NCBI RefSeq assembly: GCF_000771875.1
Contig: NZ_JPXX01000009.1
Location: forward strand, 54,764 to 118,763
Length of the DNA: 64,000 nucleotides
Direction: 5' to 3'
Source of the DNA: Gallibacterium genomosp. 1
GTDB lineage: Bacteria > Pseudomonadota > Gammaproteobacteria > Enterobacterales > Pasteurellaceae
The notes under the pieces are model-generated. The model was not told where the DNA came from and ran no database searches. It worked only from the letters and a program-made list of their open reading frames with translations. Numbering within the stretch: the stretch's first letter is position 1; each line of letters begins with the position of its first letter. Shown one piece after another: positions 18,142 through 27,694 of the stretch. The position numbers and the translations under genes are program-made.

Positions 18142-19136
18142 TATTTTGCCAACGCATTTTGCCATACAGCAAGCCATTGCTTGGTCTGTTGATGGCTGAT
18201 ATTTGAAGTATCAATAGTTTTTTCAGATAGTACTCGATGACGCAACTGATCATAATGTGGTTCAATCGCTGCATCGGTAACAGCAAACATCACATTACTT
18301 TGGCTGATAATATTTTGTGCTTCCGGTGAGATTAAAAATTGTAAAAATTGATCTGCTAATTTCGTTTGTTTACTTGCTTTTAATTTTGCTGCAATTTCGA
18401 TTTGTAAAATATTGCCTTCGCTGAATTCTGTTGCTGCATAGTTTTGTTTCTGTTCATTTAATTGGTGATAGAGTGGTGAACTACGGTAGCTCAATACTAA
18501 ATCGCTTTCTCCTTTCAAAAAGGCACCGTAAGTTTCAGTCCAACCTTTGCCGACAGTGACGGTGTGCTTTGCCAGTTGTTGCCACGCTTGTTCTACTTGA
18601 TCTTGCGGATAAACCTGATTGACCCAAAGTAATAAGCCACGACCGACAGAACTGGTGCGCGGATCTTGATAGATAATGCGTAAATCCTGACGTTCAATCA
18701 ATTCTTTTAGGCTTTTTGGAGGATTGCTGAGTTTTGTTTTGTCATAAATAAAGGCGAAACTACCGAAATCATAAGGAATATAGGTTTGATTTTCCCATTT
18801 TAGTGGTAAGTGGAGATTGTTTAAACTGATGTCAGTTTTGGCAAATAGCTGTGATTGATCCGCAGCTTCAATCAAGCTTTGATCTAAACCTAACACAACA
18901 TCGGCTTTGCTTTTTTTACCTTCTAAACGTAACCGATTAAACATTGTGACGCTATCTTCAAATGGGATGAATTTGAGATCACATCCACATTGTTTTTCGA
19001 AAATAGGTTCTAATTTTGGTGCAGGCCCCCAATCGGAAGCAAAAGAATCATAAGTATAAACGGTTAAGGTTTCAGCATTGGCGAAAGAAATGGTACTAAC
19101 GGTCAATGCACTGAGGAAGAGTGTTTTTTTTAACAT
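18141..19136 (-). CDS. thiB: ThiB, periplasmic thiamine-binding protein
   Basis: Captures thiamine, thiamine phosphate and thiamine pyrophosphate in the periplasm. The 331-residue product starts with a signal peptide (MLKKTLFLSALTVSTISFA, then NA) and the mature part opens ETLTVYTYDSFASDWG as in the TbpA/ThiB family. It is the first gene of thiBPQ and lies 58 bases downstream of a TPP riboswitch aptamer. Confidence 0.95.
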   Translation of the reverse strand: MLKKTLFLSALTVSTISFANAETLTVYTYDSFASDWGPAPKLEPIFEKQCGCDLKFIPFEDSVTMFNRLRLEGKKSKADVVLGLDQSLIEAADQSQLFAKTDISLNNLHLPLKWENQTYIPYDFGSFAFIYDKTKLSNPPKSLKELIERQDLRIIYQDPRTSSVGRGLLLWVNQVYPQDQVEQAWQQLAKHTVTVGKGWTETYGAFLKGESDLVLSYRSSPLYHQLNEQKQNYAATEFSEGNILQIEIAAKLKASKQTKLADQFLQFLISPEAQNIISQSNVMFAVTDAAIEPHYDQLRHRVLSEKTIDTSNISHQQTKQWLAVWQNALAK

Positions 19137-19193
19137 AGTGAATTCCTATTTCATTATTGATAAATGCAAACAGGATTTTGAATAGCAAGCTGC

Positions 19194-19280
19194 TTCTCAA
19201 ATCCCTCCGCTGCGACTAATCAGTTCAGGTTCGACGGGTATTATCTCAGCCTTACTTTTAGTAATGCACCCCGTTGAGAA
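19194..19280 (-). ncRNA. TPP riboswitch (THI element) of thiBPQ
   Basis: On the minus strand the conserved aptamer parts occur in order: closing stem TTCTCAA (19274-19280) pairing with TTGAGAA (19194-19200), GGGGTGC, GGCTGAGATAATACCCG and GAACCTGA, then the CAGCGGAGGGA end. Binding of thiamine pyrophosphate should lower thiBPQ expression. No terminator with a T run lies before the ATG, so control of ribosome access is more likely than attenuation. Confidence 0.93.
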
Positions 19281-19364
19281 CGGCAGTTACTATACGAAAT
19301 TGTAGCGATTTAGACAATGAAATTGTGAAAAGTTTATTTTTGTAAGGGCTTAAGACAGTAACTC

Positions 19365-19415
19365 TTGTGTATTAAAATGATAGTTTGTATAGTATATACC
19401 TATTCCATATACAAA
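19365..19415 (+). promoter_or_regulatory. vapBC promoter with candidate operator
   Basis: -35 TTGTGT (19365-19370) and -10 TATAGT (19388-19393) are 17 bp apart. An inverted repeat TTTGTATA (19384-19391) / TATACAAA (19408-19415) overlaps the -10, well placed for VapBC autorepression. A GGAGG ribosome site precedes the ATG at 19429. Confidence 0.65.
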
Positions 19416-19428
19416 AAGGAGGGTAAAT

Positions 19429-19668
19429 ATGAGCGTAGTGACCGCAACTGTTTTTATGAATAATAAAAGCCAAGCTATCAGAATTCCGAAAGCTGCAGAA
19501 TTACCTAATACTACAAAAAGTGTAAATATCATTATTCAAGGGGATATGCGTATTATCACACCTCTTAATAATATTTGGGACAGTTGGTTCAATGATTCAA
19601 ATTCTGTATCGGACGATTTTATGTTAAGTCGTGAACAACCTCAGATGCAGGAAAGGGAAGAATTATAA
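19429..19668 (+). CDS. vapB: VapB-type antitoxin
   Basis: A 79-residue protein with an N-terminal AbrB/SpoVT-like DNA-binding fold (MSVVTATVFMNNKSQAIRIP) and an acidic C-terminus that would wrap the toxin. It would neutralise VapC and repress its own promoter. It overlaps vapC by one base (TAATG). The length and the RIPKA motif fit the VapB antitoxins of Haemophilus-type vapBC loci. Confidence 0.9.
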   Translation: MSVVTATVFMNNKSQAIRIPKAAELPNTTKSVNIIIQGDMRIITPLNNIWDSWFNDSNSVSDDFMLSREQPQMQEREEL

Positions 19669-20075
19669 TGTTGAAATATATGTTGGATACCAATATCGTT
19701 ATTTTTACGATAAAAAATAAGCCACCACATTTGTTGCCGTTATTTAATGAAAATCAATCTATGCTTTGTATCAGCTCAATTACATTAATGGAGCTGGTTT
19801 ATGGAGCAGAGAAAAGCAAAAAAACGGCACAGAATCTTGCTGTTATTGAATCTTTCTGTGCAAGATTAGCCATTTTGGAGTATGGTGAAGCGGCAGCATA
19901 TCATAGTGGGCAGATAAGAGCTGAATTAGCGAAAATTGGACAACCTATTGGACCATATGATGCAATGATTGCTGGGCACGCAAGAAGTCTGGGCTTGACA
20001 GTTGTTACTAACAATATGAATGAATTTTCATGGGTAGATGGGGTGAGAGTAATAGATTGGAGTAAGCCGATGTAA
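19668..20075 (+). CDS. vapC: VapC-type PIN-domain ribonuclease toxin
   Basis: A 135-residue PIN-domain nuclease. Metal-binding acidic residues are all present: D7 in MLDTN, E42 in LMELVYGAEKS and D98 in PYDAMIAGHA, with VTNN at 113-116. Relatives cleave initiator tRNA at the anticodon loop (known for enteric VapC). The reading frame is intact, unlike toxN at 5 kb. A terminator follows at 20122. Confidence 0.93.
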   Translation: MLKYMLDTNIVIFTIKNKPPHLLPLFNENQSMLCISSITLMELVYGAEKSKKTAQNLAVIESFCARLAILEYGEAAAYHSGQIRAELAKIGQPIGPYDAMIAGHARSLGLTVVTNNMNEFSWVDGVRVIDWSKPM

Positions 20076-20121
20076 AATAGTTGTCTACCGATCCTTTTAT
20101 TATTGTTTTTCAAAGGTATAA

Positions 20122-20156
20122 CAAAAAACATACACCATGATAAGCGTATGTTTTTT
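20122..20156 (+). terminator. Terminator between vapBC and rsmC
   Basis: AAAAAACATAC / GTATGTTTTTT arms with a 12-base loop; symmetrical, so it serves both vapBC and the convergent rsmC. Confidence 0.75.
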
Positions 20157-20174
20157 TATGATGGATACTGTGAT

Positions 20175-21179
20175 TTAAGCGTTTTTCACACTATAAACTT
20201 TAAATTTTCCTGTTTTCGCAAGAACCTGATGTGTACCGAAACTGCGATCAAGCAGATCCGGATAAGGCAGAAATGCATTAGCTACAATTCTTAATTCGCC
20301 GCCACGATTTAAATGTTGCTTGGCTTCAGTGATTAAGGTTTCTACTGCTTGATAAGCAGTATTCAAACCTGAATGGAACGGCGGATTGGAGATAATTAAA
20401 TCGAATTTGTCATTAATTTGTGAAAAAACATCACTGGCAATAACGGAGCCTTGCAATTGATTTTGTTGCAACGTTTGCGTTGCTGAGGTAATAGCCATTG
20501 CGTGAATATCGCTCATTGTCAGATCAATTTGAGGTGAATGGAATTTCAAATAAGCACCGATTACACCTGCGCCGCAACCGACATCCAGCACTTTTCCTTG
20601 TATAGGCTGTTGCATAGTTGAAAGCAATAAATCTGTACCTTGATCCAGTTCACTGGAGCTGAATACACCCGGCAGTGCATAGATAGTTAATTGTGGCAAT
20701 TGTGGAAGTGTATATTGTTTCCACCAGTCGGATAATGTAAATTGCACCGGTTTTTGTAATTCAAAATAGTAAAGGCTACATCGCCGAGCGGAATCAATTT
20801 TATAAATATCGCCTAATTTGCCACAAAACTTCTCTGCGGATCGAACGCCTCCACGATTTTCTCCTACTAATAAAATTTTTTGTCCGATAGGTGCTTGCGA
20901 CAAAATTTGAGTTAATTGGAATAGACACTCTTGTTTGTTTTTTCCCCAGTAAAAAATGATGAGAGATGCTTCTTGATAATCAGCTTCAAGCGTAAATTCA
21001 GTAGGATTTTTAGCGTGACATACATAATCAAAGTAATAACTGACTACATTAATCCGTTTGGCTAAGATACGACATTGTGATGGAAAATCATCCTGTATAT
21101 TACCGAGAAAAAGTAAAGTTTCATTTTCAAACAGATTAAGGTGGCGTTGTAATAATTGGCTTTCGGGTGTGAGTGACAT
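20175..21179 (-). CDS. rsmC: RsmC, 16S rRNA m2G1207 methyltransferase
   Basis: Methylates G1207 of 16S rRNA in the small subunit. The 334-residue product shows the two-domain layout of RsmC: a degenerate N-terminal methyltransferase-like half and a catalytic C-terminal half with the SAM motif VLDVGCGAGVIGAYL and the catalytic NPPF box (LIISNPPFHSG). It lies downstream of metG on the same strand, with a probable terminator between. Confidence 0.93.
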   Translation of the reverse strand: MSLTPESQLLQRHLNLFENETLLFLGNIQDDFPSQCRILAKRINVVSYYFDYVCHAKNPTEFTLEADYQEASLIIFYWGKNKQECLFQLTQILSQAPIGQKILLVGENRGGVRSAEKFCGKLGDIYKIDSARRCSLYYFELQKPVQFTLSDWWKQYTLPQLPQLTIYALPGVFSSSELDQGTDLLLSTMQQPIQGKVLDVGCGAGVIGAYLKFHSPQIDLTMSDIHAMAITSATQTLQQNQLQGSVIASDVFSQINDKFDLIISNPPFHSGLNTAYQAVETLITEAKQHLNRGGELRIVANAFLPYPDLLDRSFGTHQVLAKTGKFKVYSVKNA

Positions 21180-21210
21180 TGTTTTTTCTTAGAAAGTGAA
21201 TTGATTGAAT

Positions 21211-21243
21211 AAAAAGAAAGATGGAGCTAATAGAAACCCCATC
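21211..21243 (-). terminator. Probable metG terminator
   Basis: On the minus strand GATGGGG / CTCCATC (21220-21226 with 21237-21243) is followed by a T-rich stretch (TTTCTTTTT). The stem is imperfect. Confidence 0.5.
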
Positions 21244-21259
21244 GCTATTTATGATGGTT

Positions 21260-23302
21260 TTATTTGACACGATAACCAGCTTTAGCACCGCTATCGACAT
21301 CAAGTAGGAACAGATCTGCACCACCACTACCGGCAGATAAAATCATTCCTTCAGAAAGTCCGAATTTCATTTTACGAGGCGCAAGATTGGCAACCATAAT
21401 CACCATTCTCCCCTCTAATTCTTCCGGTTTGTTGTAAGCCGATTTGATACCTGAAAAAACCTGACGAGTTTCAACACCTAAATCAAGTGTGAACTTCAAT
21501 AATTTTTTACTTTCTGGCACGGCTTCACATTTCAATACTTTTGCCACACGTAAATCCAATTTAGCAAAATCATCAATAGTAATAGTTTCTTCAAATGGCT
21601 CAATTTCACTGTCTGTTTCACTTATTTTTGCCGGCGCTGTTTGGGTTGCAAATTGAGCATTTTCTGCTTTTGAGGCTTCGATCAAAGCTTCAATCTGTTT
21701 CATTTCTAAACGACTAAATAATGCTTTGAACGGTGCAATTTCGTGTGCCAATAATGGAGAAGTTAAGGTTTCCCAACGCAATTCATCGTGCAAAAAGGCT
21801 TCTGCACGCTCCGCCAATTTCGGCAATACCGGTTTTAAATAGCCCATTAATATACGAAACATTTGAATACCCATTGAGCAGACCTCGTGCAATTCCTGCT
21901 GGCGATTCTCATCTTTTGCAATTATCCAAGGTGCGGTTTCATCCACATATTTATTGGCTTTATCGCATAAAGTCATAATTTCGCGAATTGCTTTGTTGTA
22001 TTCACGATTTTCGTAATGTTGAGCAATTTGTTCTGCCTGTTGGCTGAATTCTTGCCATAAGGCTTGATCGTGTAGGCGAGCTGCTAATTTGCCATCGAAA
22101 CGCTTTTGAATAAATCCTGCATTACGGCTAGCAAGATTAACCAATTTATTGACAATATCGCTGTTCACACGTTGTACAAAATCTTCCAAATTTAAATCTA
22201 AATCATCAATACGACCACTTAATTTTGCTGCATAGTAATAACGTAAACATTCAGGATCAAGATATTCAAGATAGGTTTTTGCTTGAATAAAAGTACCACG
22301 GGATTTAGACATTTTTTCACCGTTTACAGTGACATAACCGTGTACAAAAATATTATTCGGTTTGCGGTAACCTGCACCTTCAAGCATTGCCGGCCAGAAT
22401 AGACTGTGGAAATAGACAATATCTTTACCAATAAAATGATAAAGTTCGGTGTTGCTGTTTTGTTGCCAGAAATGGTCGAAATCAATATTTTTACGATTAC
22501 ATAAATTTTTGAAAGATGCCATATAACCAATAGGGGCATCTAACCAGACATAGAAATATTTACCAGGTTGGTTTGGAATTTCAAAACCGAAATAAGGCGC
22601 ATCGCGAGAAATATCCCACTGCTGTAAACCAGATTCAAACCATTCCATCATTTTATTGGAAACTTCGGTCTGCAACGTGCCAGATTTAATCCAATCTTTC
22701 AACATAGATTCAAATGACGGTAAATCAAAGAAGAAGTGTTCGGATTCTTTCAGGATCGGAGTTGCGCCGGAAACGACAGAACGAGGATTAATCAACTCTG
22801 TTGGGCTGTAAGTAGCGGAACAGACTTCACAGTTATCACCATATTGATCTTCAGCTTTACATTTTGGGCAAGTACCTTTCACAAATCGATCCGGTAGGAA
22901 CATTCCTTTTTCTGGATCATAAAGTTGAGAAATAGTCTTGCTCTTGATAAAACCGTTTTGTTTCAATTTGTTATAAATTGTGCAGGATAATTCTTGGTTT
23001 TCCGGACTATGAGTAGAGTAGTAATTATCATAACTGATATTAAACCCGGAAAATGAAGAAATATGTTGTTGTTGCACATCTGCAATCAATTGTTCTGGCG
23101 AGATACCCATTTGATCCGCTTTCAACATAATAGGTGTACCGTGAGCATCGTCTGCACAGACGAAATAAATTTCATTACCGCGCATCCGTTGAAAACGTAC
23201 CCAAATGTCGGCTTGAATATGTTCAAGCATATGACCTAAATGGATTGGACCGTTTGCATAAGGCAAGGCACAAGTAACTAATATTTGACGGCGACTGGAC
23301 AT
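21260..23302 (-). CDS. metG: MetG, methionyl-tRNA synthetase
   Basis: Charges tRNA-Met. The 680-residue product carries the class I signature HLGH (H21-H24), a zinc knuckle CPKC with a second pair CEVC, the KMSKS loop ([11 protein letters not shown], about residue 333), and a C-terminal EMAP/Trbp111-type tRNA-binding domain starting near [14 protein letters not shown] that dimerises the enzyme. It diverges from apbC. Confidence 0.97.
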   Translation of the reverse strand: MSSRRQILVTCALPYANGPIHLGHMLEHIQADIWVRFQRMRGNEIYFVCADDAHGTPIMLKADQMGISPEQLIADVQQQHISSFSGFNISYDNYYSTHSPENQELSCTIYNKLKQNGFIKSKTISQLYDPEKGMFLPDRFVKGTCPKCKAEDQYGDNCEVCSATYSPTELINPRSVVSGATPILKESEHFFFDLPSFESMLKDWIKSGTLQTEVSNKMMEWFESGLQQWDISRDAPYFGFEIPNQPGKYFYVWLDAPIGYMASFKNLCNRKNIDFDHFWQQNSNTELYHFIGKDIVYFHSLFWPAMLEGAGYRKPNNIFVHGYVTVNGEKMSKSRGTFIQAKTYLEYLDPECLRYYYAAKLSGRIDDLDLNLEDFVQRVNSDIVNKLVNLASRNAGFIQKRFDGKLAARLHDQALWQEFSQQAEQIAQHYENREYNKAIREIMTLCDKANKYVDETAPWIIAKDENRQQELHEVCSMGIQMFRILMGYLKPVLPKLAERAEAFLHDELRWETLTSPLLAHEIAPFKALFSRLEMKQIEALIEASKAENAQFATQTAPAKISETDSEIEPFEETITIDDFAKLDLRVAKVLKCEAVPESKKLLKFTLDLGVETRQVFSGIKSAYNKPEELEGRMVIMVANLAPRKMKFGLSEGMILSAGSGGADLFLLDVDSGAKAGYRVK

Positions 23303-23503
23303 AATTTTTCCTTTTGATTAATTCGTTTTTTAATTGTGAAAATAACCGCTAATGTTACTCTATTGACAGGCTATTTTCCAGTTTAACTACTACTACCAAA
23401 TATGTATTAGCGCTGTTTTCGATTGATTTTACTTAACAGTTGCTTGTGGTCGTGGTTAAATAGACGAGCTAATTTAAACACTACCTAATTTAAGGACAGA
23501 TAA

Positions 23504-24622
23504 ATGCGTAGTCTTAATTTTACTTATACTCATCTTGATGAAAATGTTGTGCAACAAATTGCCGACAAATTGGAACAATTTCAACATCCTACCTTACAAA
23601 AAGATCTGCTGACACTAAAAGCAGTGAAAAAAATTAGTTGTGAAAACAACAAATTGCAAATTGAGTTAACAATGCCATTTGCTTGGAACAGCGGTTTTGC
23701 CGATTTGAAAGCATCATTAAGTGAATCGTTGGCACGGTTGGCGAAGGTTGCATCAACCGAATGGAATCTTAATTATCAAATCGCTACTTTAAAAAGAGCT
23801 AACAATCAACCGGCAGTAAACGGAGTGAAAAACATTATTGCGGTGAGTTCTGGTAAAGGTGGAGTAGGAAAATCGACAACTGCGGTTAATTTGGCATTAG
23901 CATTACAAGCACAAGGTGCGAAAGTAGGTATTTTAGATGCTGATATTTATGGCCCATCCATTCCTTATATGTTGGGGGCTGAAGAGCAACGCCCTACTTC
24001 GCCGGATAATCAACATATGACACCGATTGTGGCACACGGTTTGCAATCTAACTCAATCGGCTATTTAATGGATGCGGATAGTGCAACTATCTGGCGCGGG
24101 CCAATGGCAAGCAGTGCTTTGAGCCAATTATTGAATGAAACCTGGTGGACGGATTTGGATTATCTTGTGATCGATATGCCACCGGGAACAGGTGATATTC
24201 AATTGACATTGTCACAACAAATTCCGGTAACTGGTGCGATTGTAGTTACTACACCGCAGGATATTGCATTATTGGATGCGATTAAAGGTATCACGATGTT
24301 TAACCGAGTTTCTGTGCCAGTATTGGGCGTTGTGGAAAATATGAGCGTTCATATTTGTGCAAATTGCGGTCATCACGAAGCGATTTTTGGCACTGGCGGT
24401 GCAGAAAAAATTGCTAAACGCTACAACATCAAATTGTTGGGACAATTGCCACTACATATCCGTTTACGCGAGGATTTGGATCAGGGCAAACCGACTGTGA
24501 TTGCCGCGCCTAATGATGAAATCAGCAAAGACTTTTTAGATTTAGCACAAAATGTTGCTGCTGAACTTTATTGGCAAGGTGAAACCATCCCGGCAGAAAT
24601 TATGATTCGAGAAGTGAAATAG
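23504..24622 (+). CDS. apbC: ApbC/Mrp, iron-sulfur cluster carrier ATPase
   Basis: P-loop protein that carries Fe-S clusters to apoproteins. The 372-residue product has an N-terminal MIP18-like part (about 1-90), then the deviant Walker A SSGKGGVGKST near residue 117, DADIYGPSIP, DMPPGTGD, and the CxxC motif CANCGHHE that ligates the bridging cluster. It lies back to back with metG, as in E. coli (metG/mrp). Confidence 0.95.
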   Translation: MRSLNFTYTHLDENVVQQIADKLEQFQHPTLQKDLLTLKAVKKISCENNKLQIELTMPFAWNSGFADLKASLSESLARLAKVASTEWNLNYQIATLKRANNQPAVNGVKNIIAVSSGKGGVGKSTTAVNLALALQAQGAKVGILDADIYGPSIPYMLGAEEQRPTSPDNQHMTPIVAHGLQSNSIGYLMDADSATIWRGPMASSALSQLLNETWWTDLDYLVIDMPPGTGDIQLTLSQQIPVTGAIVVTTPQDIALLDAIKGITMFNRVSVPVLGVVENMSVHICANCGHHEAIFGTGGAEKIAKRYNIKLLGQLPLHIRLREDLDQGKPTVIAAPNDEISKDFLDLAQNVAAELYWQGETIPAEIMIREVK

Positions 24623-24660
24623 CATTGCTAAATTGACAAAATTTTTTAGAACAGATTTTA

Positions 24661-24695
24661 AACAGCTTTATATCTTTGATATAAAGCTGTTTTTT
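24661..24695 (+). terminator. apbC terminator
   Basis: Fourteen-bp arms AACAGCTTTATATC / GATATAAAGCTGTT with a TTT loop and a T run. Confidence 0.9.
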
Positions 24696-24710
24696 ATGCT
24701 TTCTATCAGG

Positions 24711-24743
24711 ATATGTTTAAAAAATTGAGAATTTTAAACATAT
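24711..24743. repeat. AT-rich inverted repeat
   Basis: ATATGTTTAAAA (24711-24722) and TTTTAAACATAT (24732-24743) form a 12-bp stem with a 9-base loop between apbC and the convergent DUF3037 gene. It may be a second terminator; no T run follows. Confidence 0.5.
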
Positions 24744-24820
24744 TTCGTTAATATGTAGATTGGATAAACATATTTTGACAGCGAATCGAAAAAGAAAACC
24801 TACGAGGAGGTTAGGTTAGA

Positions 24821-25636
24821 TTAGATATTTTTAGCAAAAGCTAATAAAGTATTTTCTTCGGTTCGATTAATATGGTTGATATTGAACTTATCAAAAGTCC
24901 GTTTAATAGTGTCAATCACATTGATTTTATTAGCTGTGTCAGCAGTATCCAATGCAAAGAGGATATTTTCTTTTTTCAATAAACCCTCTTCATCTGCTCG
25001 ATTGATTTTAGATATCCAATTATCACAATGCTCAATCATATTCGGGCTTTCATCCTGGTCAAAAGCTAATGGTTTAACCGCTTTTAAGATTTCTTTCTGA
25101 TCTTTATTTTTTAAAGCAAGCGGAAGGATGAATTTGGTTAATTCTCCTTTTACTGAATGTTGTTTGTAATTCGACAGAATAGCATCATTTTCAGCTTTAA
25201 AAATCGTTTTGAAGTGTTTCACCATAATTGTTTCTTGATTATCGGATTTAATGCCAGATAAATGAATATATTTAGTATATAAATTATTAAAATAGGCTTG
25301 TGGATCATCAACTAGACCAACTGCTGCATTGCTGTATTGCACAATACCTTCCTTAACATCAACATAATGATGAAAGAAAGTTGCCATTTCTTGTGGAGTT
25401 AAATTGAATACTTGAGAGGTAATATGTTGTAATTCCTCATTTATGGTATCTCTTATGCTATTAAATATATTACTACGATAAAAAAAATCGTTCACACGCT
25501 TATCATTTTTAGCAACAAGTTGATAGCTCAGTTTTTGTTTCTCAGGTTCACACATCAGTAAGCCAACATTAACGAATTCACCTGTTTCAAAGTAAGGTCG
25601 AAACCTCACAAAACTATATAAAATTGGTTGTTTCAT
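24821..25636 (-). CDS. DUF3037-domain protein
   Basis: A 271-residue protein of unknown function. Its N-terminal half (LYSFVRFRPYFETGEFVNVG, then LLMC) matches my memory of the DUF3037 family. No catalytic motif, signal peptide or membrane segment is evident. The ATG overlaps the stop of the upstream kinase-like frame (ATGA at 25633-25636), so the two are translationally coupled. DUF3037 genes often sit beside HipA-like kinase genes, and this is such a pair. Its role is not known and I propose none. Confidence 0.75.
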   Translation of the reverse strand: MKQPILYSFVRFRPYFETGEFVNVGLLMCEPEKQKLSYQLVAKNDKRVNDFFYRSNIFNSIRDTINEELQHITSQVFNLTPQEMATFFHHYVDVKEGIVQYSNAAVGLVDDPQAYFNNLYTKYIHLSGIKSDNQETIMVKHFKTIFKAENDAILSNYKQHSVKGELTKFILPLALKNKDQKEILKAVKPLAFDQDESPNMIEHCDNWISKINRADEEGLLKKENILFALDTADTANKINVIDTIKRTFDKFNINHINRTEENTLLAFAKNI

Positions 25637-25980
25637 TCGATGTTGCTCCAGTAATCTTTGTTAGTTATGCGGTTTAGTAGTGTATGTATCTTATTAATAT
25701 AATTATCAATTTTTTTAAATTCTTCTTCATCTACTGGAAACCAGTCATCAGGTATGAGTTTATAAATATGATTAAAGTCCTTTAGAATGTCAATAGCTCT
25801 ATCTGTAAATAGCTGTTGATCAACAAAATCTAATCTCCACATTCTATTTTTAGGAGCAAAAATATGCTCATCGAATGCAGAAATTTCTTCGTCAAAAGCA
25901 AGATTATGATCTATTACGAGTATTTTCTGTTGCTGTTCCTCCATATCAGTTCTTTCTTGAATGAAAGAAATTTTCCTCAT
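25633..25980 (-). CDS. HipA-like kinase, C-terminal fragment
   Basis: A 115-residue frame resembling only the C-terminal third of small HipA-like (HipA_2) kinases. The recognisable part is ILVIDHNLAFDEE, where IDH would be the metal-binding DFG-like motif, then APKNRMWRLDF and helical sequence. The P-loop and catalytic HRD-like parts that should precede it are missing: a stop codon lies 13 codons upstream of the ATG in frame, and waaL ends at 26041. It is therefore probably truncated, though its frame and coupling to the DUF3037 gene are intact. Family assignment is from motif memory only. Confidence 0.5.
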   Translation of the reverse strand: MRKISFIQERTDMEEQQQKILVIDHNLAFDEEISAFDEHIFAPKNRMWRLDFVDQQLFTDRAIDILKDFNHIYKLIPDDWFPVDEEEFKKIDNYINKIHTLLNRITNKDYWSNIE

Positions 25981-26040
25981 TGATATAATCTCTTGTTTAA
26001 GAAAATCTAAATTTTGGTTTTACCACTAATTTTAGTGTCA

Positions 26041-27327
26041 TTATTTATTTAAATGCATGGTTTGCTTTTTATATTCTAATAACATCGCATAAAATAAGAC
26101 AGTTAAAAAGAAATAGAACATATTGCCTGAATTATGTGCAAAAAAGACTTGTGTTAATCCGTAAGACATTACTGAAGTGATATGAATAATACCGAGTGTT
26201 GCTAATAATCTAACTTCTAAATTATCTTTATTTTCTCGATAAGCTTTAAAGAATTGCCATAGTGGAAATAAAAATACAGCAAGAAGGGATAATAATCCGA
26301 TAACACCTCTTTCTAAAGTATCATTGAGAAATTGATTATGGGAGTGTCCATATTGTCCATCGTGCTCACTTATAATACCTTGTTTTGCTTGTTGTGCTCG
26401 CTTGGTATCAGCCCCTTTATCTCCCCATCCAAAGAGAGGTTTTTCTTGAATAGCTAATAGTCCAGCCTTCCAAAGTTCTAATCTAGGAGATACAGAACCG
26501 TCATTTGGTAAGTTAGATAACTGACGATTTGACAAAATATTGGTTATTTGTTGATAAACAATTTCTATTCGTGATTTTATAGGAGTATTCATTGAAATAA
26601 TTAAACTAAATGCCACAAGAAAAGTTAGAATACATCCTATAATTGCTTTTTTAGAAAAGATGGTTCTATTTAAGTATAATAAGATTAAAAGAATAAATGG
26701 CGAGAGTAGCCAACCTCCACGAGATAGACTGAAAAGGCTTCCTATGACTCCTCCAATTATGCCTGTTACACATAAAATGCTTAAAAAATTTAATTTCTTA
26801 TTCCAACTATAAAAAAATATAGCAGCACAGAACATACCTAATGACATAGAAATATCACCGAATTGGATAGGCATTTGATATGAAAATTGGAAAGCTCTAT
26901 TATAATGTAAGATATTAACCTGATAAAAAGAGAATAATCCTGAAATTATTCCGCCTAAAGGAATAACATATAACAATAACTGTAATTTAATCGGATAATT
27001 TTTAAACAAATAAAAGACAAATAAAAAAGTTAATGCTCGGCTTGGGCCATCAAGAATTTTAGTGGAATCTTGGTGAATTAACACATCAAGTAAATAGATA
27101 AAAAAGTAAAAACAAAAAGCAACAACAAAAGCATAGCAGCTTGAATCAAGGAAGCATTTTTCTCTGGCTCTAAAAGCATAAAAAATAAAAAGTAATAAAC
27201 CTACAGTAGCCAGAACAACACCTGTACCATATGCTTTAGGAATAATAACAAGAGCAATAAAAAAGTAAGCAACAGATAAATTTAAAAAAAATGAAATAGA
27301 ACGGTGAAAAGTAGGGGGATTAAACAT
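26041..27327 (-). CDS. waaL: O-antigen ligase family protein (WaaL-like)
   Basis: A 428-residue, multi-spanning inner-membrane protein (about 10-12 hydrophobic segments) with a large periplasmic loop. That loop carries the Wzy_C/WaaL motif GHSHNQFLNDTLERGVIG with the conserved His. It would join undecaprenyl-linked O-antigen to lipid A-core in the periplasm. It lies on the opposite strand, about 700 bases before the O-antigen operon it would serve. An 11-bp G tract lies 49 bases upstream of its ATG. A Wzy role is less likely because a separate Wzy is present at 35.4 kb. Confidence 0.85.
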   Translation of the reverse strand: MFNPPTFHRSISFFLNLSVAYFFIALVIIPKAYGTGVVLATVGLLLFIFYAFRAREKCFLDSSCYAFVVAFCFYFFIYLLDVLIHQDSTKILDGPSRALTFLFVFYLFKNYPIKLQLLLYVIPLGGIISGLFSFYQVNILHYNRAFQFSYQMPIQFGDISMSLGMFCAAIFFYSWNKKLNFLSILCVTGIIGGVIGSLFSLSRGGWLLSPFILLILLYLNRTIFSKKAIIGCILTFLVAFSLIISMNTPIKSRIEIVYQQITNILSNRQLSNLPNDGSVSPRLELWKAGLLAIQEKPLFGWGDKGADTKRAQQAKQGIISEHDGQYGHSHNQFLNDTLERGVIGLLSLLAVFLFPLWQFFKAYRENKDNLEVRLLATLGIIHITSVMSYGLTQVFFAHNSGNMFYFFLTVLFYAMLLEYKKQTMHLNK

Positions 27328-27375
27328 AATAATATCTTCAAAAATATATAAAATTTAATTAAGAGTAGTTATCTT

Positions 27376-27386
27376 CCCCCCCCCCC
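27376..27386 (-). repeat. Homopolymer G11 (C11 on plus strand) upstream of waaL
   Basis: Eleven consecutive C on the plus strand, in the 89-base gap between infA and waaL. It forms one arm of a small inverted repeat (CCCCTTG / CAAGGGG). Long G/C runs are improbable in such AT-rich DNA and are typical slipped-strand switches in Pasteurellaceae. Confidence 0.85.
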
Positions 27387-27416
27387 TTGCCATTTAAAAC
27401 AAGGGGAGTATGGAGA

Positions 27417-27668
<252 letters not shown>

Positions 27669-27675
27669 TTAAACA

Positions 27676-27694
27676 AAAAGCTACCGAAGTAGCG
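27676..27694 (-). terminator. UUCG hairpin plus T run in the infA leader
   Basis: On the minus strand GCTAC-TTCG-GTAGC (27681-27694) followed by TTTTT. It lies downstream of the infA -10 box and about 46 bases before the ATG, so it would be transcribed within the first 30 nucleotides. It could be an attenuator or stop leftward transcripts from the wzz side. Confidence 0.5.

Noticed and set aside
24711..24743. Possible small RNA from the AT-rich inverted repeat
   Set aside because: No promoter or T-run terminator flanks it; listed only as a repeat.
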